DNA from: Blastomyces gilchristii SLH14081
Taxonomy: Eukaryota; Ascomycota; Eurotiomycetes; Onygenales; Ajellomycetaceae
Direction: 5' to 3'
Assembly: GCF_000003855.2 (NCBI RefSeq)
Contig: NW_003101682.1
Location: forward strand, 7,393,314 to 7,457,313
DNA length: 64,000 nt
Positions 21,254 to 32,366 of this stretch are shown here, one piece after another (position 1 is the stretch's first letter; every line of letters begins with the position of its first letter). The notes under the pieces were generated by a model that saw nothing but the letters and a program-made list of their open reading frames with translations, was not told the DNA's origin and did not search any database. Made by a program: the position numbers and the translations under genes.

Positions 21254-23757
21254 ATGTCTGCACACCAAACAACTCCTCCTGGTCCTTCCTTAGCACCGTC
21301 GAGTGAGAATGGCAGTGTTTATGAAAACCCGGGGAATAGCAATAGCAATGGCTCCGGCTCCGGCTCCGGCTCCAGCTCCCCGCCGGCGCAGGACAGAGTG
21401 AGATGGAAGAAAATATTGCGAATACACACCGGCGGTGAAGATAAATCAGTTGCATCAAATGACTTCCGCCAGAAGCGGGAGAAGTGGTCTTTGGGTATCT
21501 TAGGCGATAAGGAGACTGATGAAGTACCTGGTATGTCTTGAGATCCTCGTTGTATGGGATCTCTGAAAACCTTCATCTCACATATACTAAAAACCATTTT
21601 AATGCAGGAACCATACTTCTACTATCCTCCAACCGAAATGAACCGCTTGGGCTTCGACAACAGCCTGCGCGAACATCAGCGTCGTCTTTTCCGTCTCCCT
21701 ATCCGCCTTCTCGATCGTCGTCGCGTACTCCTGCTCCCCAGAAGAAGCGAACTTCTGACGGTGCCATCGTCCTGGATCCTCAGCCAGACGATTCACTGAA
21801 TGACCCGCTTAATTGGCCTGCCTGGCGCCGGGACCTTTCGCTGCTATCCTTGGGCTTTTACTCCATGATCGGAGGGGGAATGACGCCGATTCTAGCAGCT
21901 GGATACAACGATGTATCGGAAAGTTTTGGCATCACAACGCACCAGGTGGCGCTTACCACTGGCCTATATATGCTGGGACTTGGCCTTGGCTCAGTGGTGA
22001 TGTCCCCTACAGCAATTCTTTACGGCAAGCGCCCAATCTATCTTCTGGGCTCTGCCCTGTTCATCGTTTCGGCGGTTTGGTGTGCTGTTTCGCCCAATTT
22101 TGTGAGCTTGCTTCTTGCACGTATCTTCCAGGGTCTTGCCGTCAGTCCGGTTGAATGCCTTCCTTCTGCTACAATCGCAGAGATTTTCTTTTTGCATGAG
22201 CGTGCATATCGTGTTGGAATTTACACTCTCCTATTACTGGGCGGCAAAAATTTGGTCCCGTTAGTTAGCGCTGCGATCACACAGGGTTTAGGTTGGCGTT
22301 GGGTATTCTGGTAGGCCTCAACTCCTCCCTCTACCTAGTTAAAGAATGCTTTAACTGACTCTTAACAGGATTGTGGCCATTACGGTTGGATTTGGGCTTG
22401 TTTTAGTGTTTTTCTTTGTCCCAGAGAGCTTCTGGGACCGGACTCCACGTCCTCGCCAAAAACGGCCTAGCTATCGCCGGAGCCTTTCTGATCTCGCGCC
22501 GGGGCGTCGAGGCCGACTTTCTAACCCTGTCACCCCTACTGTAGAAAAGGACCAGGATGCAATGCTGTCTCCTGAAGCATTATCAAAGCGACCAGATGCC
22601 CGCGTCGGCTTTGCCGAAGTCGCCCATGACGATAACGGAGGAGATGATCATAACGAGAAATGCGGTCCGAATGCCGGCGAGCACACCCCGGAAGAAGGCG
22701 GAAATGAAGGAGAGCGTCCTCATTCACAAGTTGTCCCACCAGCTGCGCTTGACGACCAAACTAGCACACCGAATAGTCCGAAGCTACAGAGTCAAACAAC
22801 TGATGTTGAAGCTGCTCGTGCCGTACCTCCTCGGGACGTATCTGCCGCCCCATCCGCTTCGTCCCTTCCTCCAATCCATCCTTACACTAGCAATCTCCAG
22901 TCCAAGCCTCCTGTGGGATACGTCCACTCTCTTCGGCTCTTTCACGGCCGGTTCTCCCAAGATAAGTGGCTACGGGTCATGATCCGCCCATTTATCCTAT
23001 TCGCCTACCCTGCCGTCCTGTGGTCGGCTATGGTCTACGCTCTATCCGTCGGATGGTTGATCGTCCTATCAGAAGCTGTGGCAGAAATCTATCGAGATAA
23101 GGACAGCTATAACTTTTCCGCTCTCGGTACTGGTCTTGTATATATATCCCCATTCGTAGGCGGAATTCTCGGAACGGTGGTGGCAGGCAAGGTTTCGGAC
23201 ATTGTAGTGCGGTTCATGACACGTCGAAATGGCGGAATTTACGAACCTGAATTTCGCCTTGTTATGGCTGTGCCAGTTACTTTGACGACGGCCATGGGAC
23301 TGATGGGCTTTGGTTGGAGTGCTCAGGAAAAAGAACGATGGATCGTTCCCACTGTCTTCTTCGGTATTCTCTCCTTCGGATGTTCCGTGGGAAGTACCAC
23401 ATCCATTACCTTTTGCGTCGATAGCTACCGTCAGTATGCAGGCGAGGCTCTGGTTACGCTCAACTTCAGCAAAAGTAAGTTCTCTTAATTTCTTGCTCGT
23501 GGACTTCCCCTGTTACAATCACGATGACCAACATGGCCCAATGGCTAACCATTAATTCTTCCATAATAGATGTATTGCATGGCTTCATCTTTTCCTTGTT
23601 TTTCGTCCAATGGCTTAAAGCAGACGGGGCACGGGATGTCTTTGTCGCCTTGGGTGGAATTCATATTGCCTGCATGCTCACCACGATTCCAATGTATATC
23701 TACGGAAAGAGGGCTCGGATGTGGACTGTCCGCAGGCGACTGATGGAGAAATTTTAG
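21254..23757 (+). CDS. MFS transporter, DHA1 family, Hol1-like
   Basis: Four exons, join(21254..21530,21608..22310,22369..23474,23570..23757), 757 residues; introns start GTATGT, GTAGGC and GTAAGT and all joins keep frame (WVFWIVAITV, NFSKNVLHGF). The signature LDPQPDDSLNDPLNWPAWRR before the first helix is typical of the fungal Hol1-like branch of DHA1 drug/polyamine:H+ antiporters. Twelve hydrophobic segments can be traced, with a motif-A-like loop GSVVMSPTAILYGKRPIYLL. The central cytoplasmic loop is unusually long (roughly residues 360-545) and rich in Pro, Asp, Glu and Ser. The N-terminus has an (S/G)n tract coded by a GGCTCC repeat. Yeast Hol1 imports polyamines; the substrate here is inference. 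It is divergent from nothing close by and convergent with the FluG-like gene. Confidence 0.88.
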
Positions 23758-24981
23758 GGGGACTCTTTATTTGAAGTTACAGACGTATATAGGTCAGGAT
23801 TGCGACCTGATCAATGATTTTGTTTTTCTTTTTCCGGCGGAAGTCGTGGGGAGAAGTGTTACGCAAGTATTGTCATTAGCCGCATGCGTGCCACGGATTT
23901 TGTTTCTCTTTTCTGTTCATGGTTAACAGTATTTATGATTTTTTGGCATGTTTTAAAATTCCTATCTACAAACGTAGATAGGTAGACAGCGCTGTCTCTT
24001 TTGGTTGTTTGGTTTCCCCATTTTCCTTATTTTGCACTTAATGATGCTTTCTTTGCATATCTGCATCATATTCCAGCTCATTGATGCAATTAGATTATGA
24101 TATAGGTGGATGGAGCTTTTCTTTCTATGTGTTCCTTACTCTGTCATCTTTTTATCTTGTTGATACATGATGCATGCATAGCTTTTTATTGACGAATGGT
24201 GGCTATTTATTTGCTTGCTTGCTTGTTTATTTGGTTGATTGGTTGGTTGGTTGTACTGTATATCATTATATCGCAGACTACAGACTACAGACTATACTTG
24301 CAAAGGAAGGAAGGGATGGATGAGAAGAAGGACGAAAAGAGACAAAAAAAGGTGGAGGGAGAATTTTACTGTACCATACCCATCTTGCTTATCATCTATT
24401 CATCCTTCCTGTTTCTTCTGGCTTTTAAATGAAACATTTTTAACACAAAACATACTTTCTATTCATTTTTCCAAACCTCCTTCCAAATTTTTCACATTTT
24501 TAATTTGCCAATATGTGAGCTAGATCCAACATAGCAAAAAGTTCAGTGACTGAATTTTTATCTATCTATCTATCTATATGTATATTTACTGATGTGTTTA
24601 TTTTGCTTGATGAGCAATCATGAGGGGTAAATAAGTATGTAAAATGATAAATTGCCGAAAACTCGAAAAAGAAAGAAAAAAAAAGAAAAATGTGATAAAA
24701 ACCTAAGGATAATCTTATTTAAAAAAGCTTTCTAGTTACCGATAACTAACAATACTGCTTTAACTTAACTTGATAGCTATGTAGCACCAGGGGGGGAATC
24801 TCTGCTAATTCATGCTGGAAGAACAGAAGGGACAAAAAAGAAAGGTCGTGATGTCATAAAAACGTCCTGCGAATAGAAACGAAGAGCAGACAGAGGATGA
24901 AAACTAGGGTGAGGAGGTGTAAACAGGCCAATCACATCCCGAATAATTTAGGATATTAAAATCAAAACCCCCGCCAAATCA
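23758..24981. other. convergent 3' flanks, no gene seen
   Basis: About 1.2 kb between the stop codons of the MFS and FluG-like genes. It is A/T-rich with small repeats: (TTGCTTGC)-like at about 24,210 and (TATC)n at 24,559-24,578. No domain-bearing frame. Confidence 0.5.
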
Positions 24982-25321
24982 TTAATACCTCGCAATCAAC
25001 CAATTCCACCTCTCCTCCGCGCCCATCGCGCTCAGCATTTCATGCTCCCCGCGTCGAACGCCTATGTACCGCCTGACAAAGTCGAGGCCTAGGAGGGCTT
25101 GCAGGTCGGGGTTCGCTTCGAGGGCTCTAAGGCTCTCTTCTAGCGATGAGGGCATGCGGGTTGTGATTGATAGAGCGGCGCGTTCGGAGGGTGAGAGGGT
25201 TGCGGTGTCCACTGTAATGTGTTCGAGAATGAATGGGTCAGTTTGATTCTTCTGAAATGAATGTGTGATGATGATGAAAGGGACGGGGAAAACGGAGCGA
25301 AGGATGACCTTCAATCGCCGG

Positions 25322-25360
<39 letters not shown>

Positions 25361-27919
25361 AGGGGGGTGGTGGGGGGAGGGGAGGATATGGGCCAAGGCT
25401 GCATATTCTATAATTGGAAGGGACTGGGAAAATTTCATACCGTCGCACCCCTTGATTGTCAACGGCATCCTGCCCTTCATGCCTAGATATCCCGCACCAA
25501 TGATCGCAGCAACTGCCAGGTAAGGATTCGCCAAGCCGTCCATGGACTTAAACTCCCAGTGGCCGGCAGATACTTCGCGGATGGGTGTTTCGCGATTCTG
25601 ATATCCCCAAGCTACCCATACCCCACCCGCCCAGATCCCTTCAACAACCCGTTCGTAACTGGCATCTTGCGGTAAAGTAAAAGGTAACACTGAGGGTAAA
25701 TTATGGAGTATTCCTGCTAGAAAATTGTCTCTTAGGATTGGTGGAGTAATAGAGATATGGGCGTGAGCTGCGGTGCCTGCAGCATTGGCAAAGGGGCGAG
25801 GGTGGAGCGTGGCTCGCACACCATATTGCGCAGCAATGTCGGTGATCGTTTGTCTAGCCTTGATGAGAGTATCACAGGCGGTAAGCGGGGTGGATGGAGG
25901 TAAAACAAACTCAAATTGACCGGGGGAGGATTCAGGATGGAATTGCTGAACGCGGATATCTATATCTGCCAGTTTATCGACAATCTTTTCAATCATTTGC
26001 AGCGCCTGAACATTTTCTGCGGTGAGGTTGGACCACGAATGATTGGTGAACCAACGGGAGTAGGTGGTGGAACTTCCGTCCTTTGATTGTGAAATCTTCA
26101 TGAAGACCACTTCTATCTCGAAACCCACAAGTGTTTTAATGCCGTATTCACTTTGGCACCTGTTGACAATGCTTTGAAGAGTGGTTCGAGGGCAACCCTC
26201 AAGGTCACCGCCTGCCTCATTTTTCCAGAAAGTCATAACCGTCGCACTGCTTGAAGAGAGTCCGACGTTCCGGCATAGAGTAGAAACGTCAGGGGTTAGA
26301 ATGAAGGAACCAGCGGTCAATGGCTCAGGGGCTACGAGTTTGTCAGTCTGCAGCATGTTCATCACAGCAAGACCGATTCCTACTCTCTGCTTTGAACGGA
26401 CAATTTTACTGAATTCTCGGACTGGAAACATTCGAACACGCACGGTGGCCGTATAATCAACCCATTGCATCCATATAAAGTCCACAGACTTCTTACTAAG
26501 GAATTTTTTAAGTATGTCCTCTGGTGTGTGTGCTGACGCTGTTTGAAATAACGCTGGACCTATGCCGCAAGCTTGAAGAGAATTGGAATCGAAATGAAGG
26601 CTATCTGGGGCTTGGTCGAGCCTGTAGAGTCGATTTGAATTGAAAAATAAGATATCGCGGACAGAATCCATGGCTTTGTCATATGTGTAATCCCCATGGT
26701 GAACATATTCTGTAAAAACCTAGCGGAATAGTTATTTAACGAACATTATGCAGGGCTGTAGACCAAATTGATCCCGGGATGGGCCATTGCTTACTGTATC
26801 TAAGGCTTGCCGGAATTGCCTATTCGCAAGCCAGAATGTTTCGGGATGATAATGGCCATCCGTGCTCCAAAGGAGTTTGGTACTGGGAACCAGCTCAAGG
26901 CTCTGTCGGAGGACCGAGAGCTGAGCATCCCGGCTGGTCATGGGGAAGACCTCACCAATATCTAGATATGTGTTCGCATATATGCTCGCCAAGTAGCCTG
27001 CTTCTCGAGTGTATGGGTATGATGAATGTAGTAGCACAAAATCCACATCAGGATACTCTTCAATCAGATTCTGTAGGTGGGCAGGGTTTGACCGTAACAA
27101 GTTTATATCAGAATCTCCTAAGCCGGTGTGGAACTGGATTGGTTTTCTCAAGCTCCTTGGCCGCTTGGAGATTTGATCAAGAGCTGAAATAACAAGGTAA
27201 TCATTCAATGGCTTATTCTGGATTCTGGTTTCCCCAGATTCGACGAAGGAGCGAAAGTAAGTTTCAAAGGTGGTAAATAGCTTTTCCGGGGAACTTTTCT
27301 CAATCGCGAGTCCGGTTCTATAGCAGACAACAGACTTAAAACCAACAACAGCAGGATCATCCAACGCGTTATTTATAACTGTTAAAAAGCTAGCCCGGAA
27401 GGCATCCCAGAAATGTGTCAATCTCTCTGGCTCTGCCAAGGGCGGGGATGGTCGGGAAATGTTCCGGGCCTCAAGTAGTTCCCCGATTATAAGGGCAGCG
27501 GTGGCTTCAATGCGAACGATCCTTTTCGAAGCTGCATTGGTGAATTGGTCATGCCATGAGTATGCCTCCATATCTCCTGGGGGCAAGCCATCATCTATCA
27601 ATAGCATATGGGTCCCCGCGAGGCACTTTCTGACCAGATCGTCATAGTCATTCTCAATCTCTTTTTCTCTTGCGGACTTTATGGCGCTTAATTCGGGGGC
27701 GCATCCAAATAGCTCTGCTAGCTGGTTGACGGCTCTGATTAGCGCGAGCGAATTGGCTGCGTGGGTTTCAAGGGATTCGCCTTGAGCTTCCGAGGTAATG
27801 GCTTCAAAAGGGTACTTGGAGTAATTGGAGGCACTGTCTGCTTTAAGGATATTGTGAGCATGGTTGTCGATAATAGGATGGTCGTAGATGAGACGGCGGA
27901 GCGCTGTTTCGCCGGCCAT
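24982..27919 (-). CDS. fluG-like: FluG-type fusion: amidohydrolase + glutamine synthetase-like
   Basis: Three exons, complement(join(24982..25211,25441..26719,26795..27919)), 877 residues, close to the roughly 865 residues of Aspergillus FluG. Junctions read QALDTVFTEYVHHG and TIKGCDVDTATLSP. The N-terminal domain (1-375) is a TIM-barrel amidohydrolase: H20-x-H22 in DNHAHN, H298 in LLHSSYP, D354 in LLWSTDGHYH. The C-terminal domain (about 450-877) is a GS-I type fold: TLVGFEIEVVF, SSPGQFEFVLPPSTPL, LHPRPFANAAGTAAHAHISI, and GHWEFKSMDGLANPYLAVAA. FluG in Aspergillus is needed for an extracellular conidiation signal; homologues may ligate glutamate to amines. The second intron (229 bp) holds a 36-nt homopolymer. 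Its neighbours, a Hol1-like importer and an SSADH, suggest a role in amine catabolism rather than development; that is inference. Confidence 0.92.
25322..25357. repeat. homopolymer run of 36 A inside an intron
   Basis: Uninterrupted A tract on the plus strand, hence a 36-T tract in the transcript of the FluG-like gene, inside its second intron (25212-25440) and about 110 nt before the acceptor. The next intron sequence is G-rich on the plus strand (AGGGAGGGGGGTGG...). Confidence 0.9.
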
Positions 27920-28559
27920 TTGTTATGTAGGTAGTAGTAGTAGGAAACGAGCGTGCGATTGATTATTCGATCCAGGAGTCAACAGAGAAAGAAAGTAAAG
28001 TAGAGAACACTATCTGCGCTGGCTTGCACTGATGAAGATTCCAGGAAGTATCAGAAACGTAGGAGCATGAAGAAGATGTTCGCATTTATAAACCATCCCT
28101 CGCCCGCAACGGCCGAAACACACGCGTCGTTGAGATTACTTCATGCGTCCTGCTACACGAGACACGACTGACAACTGCCGGTTGCTTCCAAGTAGCGAGG
28201 GAGCAGCGACCTAGCAAGGATTGCCGGGCCCTAATATCCATAGCACGGAGAGTAGCAGCGAGCAGCCCTTGGTCTGGGGTAATTATCTGGGGTTGAAATA
28301 TATATATATATATATGTATATGTATTGAGAGAGTGTGTTGGAGGATTGAAATAGCACGCTTTCCTCAGTGCTGGCATCTCTGCGGAATTTACAGATTCCC
28401 TTTCTCAAGAGTCTAGGCTGTAATTACTGGAATCGATTATATGAATTACTTGCTTTCTAAAGATCTCATTGATTACATAGTATAACTACTTTTATTGTAC
28501 TCTATCTGTATCCGCTAGCCGAAGGATGCCGCTGGGTAGTTAGTTAACTAGTTAACTAG
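27920..28559. other. promoter region of the FluG-like gene
   Basis: No coding frame. It contains a (TA)n run at about 28,298-28,322 and ends in a short (TAGTTAAC)n tandem at 28,541-28,559, immediately before the MITE. Confidence 0.5.
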
Positions 28560-28562
28560 TTA

Positions 28563-29106
28563 GGGCCTGTTCAGTGCGTCCGTGTGTACTCGTTCTTTTT
28601 GTACAGATCTCCACTTTTTTTAAAAAGTACAGCCCCAATATCATGACTGTTCAGTGGACAGAGTATCTGTACTAATAATACAGCTGCTTTTTACAAAGTA
28701 CAGATGAAAATGATCAGATATTCAGTAGATTGAGCAGCTGTACTTGTATCTCTTATCAAGATCTTATGAATAAGCAGTATTTAACTTCAACAGTGTATGA
28801 TAGTATAGAATAGCACTTTTAGAGATAATATAGTGTAGAATAGTGTAGAATAGTGTTCATAGTGAAGATAGTTAACTAATATTGATTAGAAGAAAGCTCA
28901 TAAAAATGCATTCTTTTTGAACTGACTCTGGACTCTGTTCAAAAAGAATATGTTTTTATGAGCTTTCTTTCTCCATCCCAGAGCAGTGGACAAGATGGAA
29001 TAGTGTGATGACACAACATCAGCTTGCTACTAATAATTGATAAATACACTATTTTTAATGAGATCCACTATTGTGTTCAAAAAGTACGGACGCACCGAAC
29101 AGGCCC
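28563..29106. mobile_element. PIF/Harbinger-like MITE, 544 bp
   Basis: Terminal inverted repeats GGGCCTGTTCAGTGCGTCCG at the left and, inverted at the right, GGGCCTGTTCGGTGCGTCCG, are 19/20 identical. The element is flanked by TTA at 28560-28562 and 29107-29109. A 3-bp TWA duplication and a GGGCCTGTT terminus are typical of PIF/Harbinger and Tourist-like MITEs. There is no coding capacity. It sits about 640 bp upstream of the FluG-like gene and about 900 bp after the SSADH gene. Confidence 0.85.
28891..28968. repeat. perfectly spaced hairpin inside the MITE
   Basis: Two 32-nt arms (28891-28922 and 28937-28968) are inverted copies separated by a 14-nt loop. They differ at three adjacent positions only, all transitions (T/C, G/A, C/T). 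The arms begin AGAAAGCTCATAAAAA and end TTCTTTTTGAAC. Confidence 0.85.
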
Positions 29107-29109
29107 TTA

Positions 29110-30022
29110 TATACATTTGACGGGACAGGAATTTCTCCCTGCTCCACCCATCTATCCCGGATGCCGCTCATGCATCTTAATAAACGGTTGAACAGAGCAT
29201 AACTAACGTCGCCTAAACATGACCTTATTGTATCAAGTCACTCCTCGTTCTGTCTATTGGCTGCTGCTTTGTTGATATCCTTCACGAAATCGACTAAAAG
29301 GAGACGTTATTGTCGCAGAAGCCTATCCTCTTCTTCATCTTTGCCTTGATTCGAAATATAAATACACTCTACGGAGTAACTAACTTAAAGCAAGGAGAAA
29401 TCAAATTCATCATGCCTCAAAAATTGGAATACAAACAACTGGGTGACGATACTCTACAGATATAACTGCTTTTCGAAAACGTCTATTATTACCCATTGGC
29501 CCGACAAATTAAGGTTCTCTCCGTTCGAAGCCTCCCGTGGACCGTCGCCACCGGGACCAACCTTATTTATTATTAGAAGCCCCGGCTGAGAACCGGAGTG
29601 TAAAATATTAAAAACACCAGATATGAAAATGACCGCTATCATACATCATAGAAGGCCCTTCACCGTCCATGGAAGATCGGCCTAGTTCGACCCATATTTC
29701 TCTTCTCCGCCCCATAACAATGTGGCAGTTCGCGCAATCTAGTGGTTATCTGTCCACTCAATGGCTGTGTTTGAAATGTGCACGAGGAGCGCATTTCTTT
29801 GATTTCAAGGGAGGTCTTTCAGGGGGACAAACACTTAGAGAAGCTTGTAACGCTATGGACAGTCTATTACCTGACTGGTAGGCCCTGGATGAAATGTAGA
29901 GGGCTGAATGGAATGTAATGGATCGGCAGACACTTCGGATACCAAAGCTCTATTACATTTTTTCTCATTCGGACAACTTAGAAAACCCATCCCTCGTAAA
30001 GGTGAATATTATACATCTCCCA
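29110..30022. other. intergenic with possible gene relic
   Basis: A TATA-like stretch (AAATATAAATACAC near 29,355) is followed at 29,412 by ATG and 17 codons, MPQKLEYKQLGDDTLQI, before a stop. That start resembles aldo-keto reductases (x-LEYxQLG-), but nothing downstream continues it. A 70-residue frame at 29,669-29,881 has no recognisable domain. The right end holds the 3' flank of the SSADH gene. Confidence 0.3.
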
Positions 30023-31804
30023 CTAATACTGCCCTTCCAGTGTAAAAGTGCCAGTCTTGGTGATCAAGTACTCCGCAACAGCGACGTCTTTGCCGCTTTC
30101 CTTGCCATATCCGGATTCTTTAATACCGCCGAATGGAGATTCTGCAGCGGATGAGTTACCTATTTTTCACCCAAATATTAGTAAGAGCAGGAAGATTTAA
30201 CAGAAAAAAAAAATAGATTAGCCAAGAAGCAAAAAGAAACACGCAAATCATACCAGTATTCAACCCAATCATACCCGCCTCCAAATTCTCGAGCATCCGC
30301 CACATACGATCGACATCCTTTGTAAACGCATAACTCGCCAACCCCATGCTCGTGTCATTCGCCCACTTCACCGCCTCCTCCTCCGTCTCAAATTTATACA
30401 GCGCCGCAATTGGCGCAAATGTCTCCTCCCGCGATATCAACATATCCGCCTTCATATCCGTGATGATGGTAGGCTCAAAGAAATAACCGCCACCGCAGTC
30501 CTTTTTCCGCCTACCGCCCAAAATAACCTTCCCGCCCAGCTTCACGGCGTCCTCAACCTGGCCCTCAGCTTTGTCGAGACTGCGTGGCGTGGTAACGGGG
30601 CCCATGGTGGTGTCAGGATTGGCGCCATGACCCACAACGAGGGCGCTGGTGCGCTCCTTGAGCAACTGCGCGAATTTCTCGTACACGCCGCTCTGGACGT
30701 AGATGCGGTTGGCGGTAATGCAGGCCTGGCCGGCATGGCGCCATTTGAGAGACATGAGCTGGCCCAGGGCTTGCTCGAGGTTTGCGTCGTCGAAGACGAT
30801 GAAGGGGCAGTTCCCGCCTAGTTCCAACGTGACCTTTTTCAGGCCCGGGGCGCAGTGGGCGGCAATTAGTTTGCCGACGCGCGTAGAGCCGGTGAATGTC
30901 ACTTTCTTGACAAGTGGGTGCTTGCAGAGCGCTTCGCTGAGAGCTGGAGTGTTATCCAAGTCGGTCGTCAGGACATTGAGGACACCGGGGGGGAAGCCGG
31001 CCTTTGTGGCGAGATGGGCAATTACGAGGGTGGTGATTGGCGTTTCGGGGCTAGGTTTGATGATCATCGTGCAGCCGGCGGCGAAGGCTGCGGCGGCCTT
31101 TCGCAAGGCCATGGCAATGGGGAAGTTCCATGGGATCAATGCCGCAGCGACGCCAATGGGCTGTTTAATTGTAAATACACGCCTGTTGGCCGCTGAGGGT
31201 ACGGCGATGCCGCCCTGGATTCTCTCTGCCTCGCCGGCAAACCACCATGTGAAGCCTAGAGCATAGTCGATTTCACCGTACGCTTCCGCGATCGGCTTTC
31301 CGGTCTCGTGAGTAAGGATTTTGGCGAGATCTGAGCGCGCCTCGCGGATCAGGCCGTCCCATTTTATCAAGAGCTGCGCTCTGATGCGGGGGTTTACTTT
31401 TTTGAATTGTTCGAAGGCGGCGTGGGAGGATTCGACGGCTTTGGGAACATCGGCAGCGGAGTTGTTAGGACAGCTGCCCCATGGGAGGGAGGTGCCTGGG
31501 TCTGTGATGTGGACGTATGGTTAGCTAACATTTTTACGTCTTCTTCGCTGTCTCGAGGTGGAGAAGTAGTCTTAGTCTTACCAGAGACTTCGAATCGGCT
31601 ACCATCTACTGCTGTAACCCATTCGTTGTTGATGAAGGAGTCGAAATGTAGCAGAGTTGGATCATCCAACTACACACATCCATGGCCACCAGCAACTCAT
31701 CATCAGCAAATGCTTCTTACCAGCTCTAACAGGAGCTAGAAAAACAAAACGCCCGGTTTATAGAATCCACATACCTGGAAGGGAAGTTGATATTGCTTAG
31801 CCAT
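30023..31804 (-). CDS. succinate-semialdehyde dehydrogenase (NAD(P)+)
   Basis: Four exons, complement(join(30023..30159,30254..31501,31582..31669,31775..31804)), exactly 500 residues, the normal family length. The first exon codes only 10 residues (MAKQYQLPFQ). Catalytic residues are visible: N165 in IPWNFPIAMA, E266 in VTLELGGNCPFIVFDDANLE, C300 in RHAGQACITANRIYV; the cofactor loop reads FTGSTRVGKLIA. The ending NSSAAESPFGGIKESGYGKE is typical of GabD/Uga2-type SSADH. The enzyme oxidises succinate semialdehyde to succinate, the last step of GABA breakdown; a gamma-glutamyl-aminobutyraldehyde dehydrogenase role is possible. The catalytic loop has CIT instead of the CVC seen in many SSADHs. 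It lies on the same strand as the FluG-like gene, 2.1 kb away. Confidence 0.92.
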
Positions 31805-32366
31805 GGCGGAAGCGTAGATTGATACTATGTTAACCGGAGCTGTCTGCTTCAAACGAGTTTATTTTGCCGTAAGGAGAAAGAGAGAGACTATGTGAGTGGG
31901 ATAGAGAAAGATAAAGAAACGCAGAACCAAACAATTAAAGAACCAAATTATATTAAATTTCAATATTTGTAGGTCCAGCCCAGCCCCGTGTCACCTACAC
32001 ACAAATTTAGAATATCTTCCCATTCGCGATGTTGTGATAGGTGATAATCCCCGCCGGGATTGAGCTCGGCACTGCGGCTCCGGCACTGCGCGGGGTGGGT
32101 TGCCGAGATCGGCTCTCGCCCGCGTTCTCTCGGCTCAGAGGGAGAAAAAAGAAAAAAGAAAAGAAAAAGAAAAGAAAAGAAAAGAAAAAGAAAAGAAAAG
32201 AAAAGAAAGAAAGAAAAAGGAAAATATAAAAATATGGGCGAGCAGAATGCCGAGCTTTAGGGGGACAAAGAGAACACTGCAAGTGTGTGGGTATATGCAT
32301 TTGCAACAGAGAATTCCCAACATGAGAGAAAGAAACACAGCAAGGAATCAATAAGCACTACTCCCT
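31805..32366. other. intergenic with long purine tract
   Basis: 5' region of the SSADH gene and 3' flank of the next minus-strand gene. It holds an 88-nt purine-only tract. Frames through it are Lys/Arg or Phe/Ser artefacts of the repeat. Confidence 0.5.
32137..32224. repeat. (GAAAA)n-type purine tract, 88 nt without a pyrimidine
   Basis: Uninterrupted A/G on the plus strand, mostly GAAAA and GAAAAA units. Such tracts can form triplex DNA; that is inference. Confidence 0.85.

Noticed and set aside
32041..32354. Lys/Arg-rich or Phe-rich proteins
   Set aside because: They are translations of an 88-nt purine tract in alternate frames.
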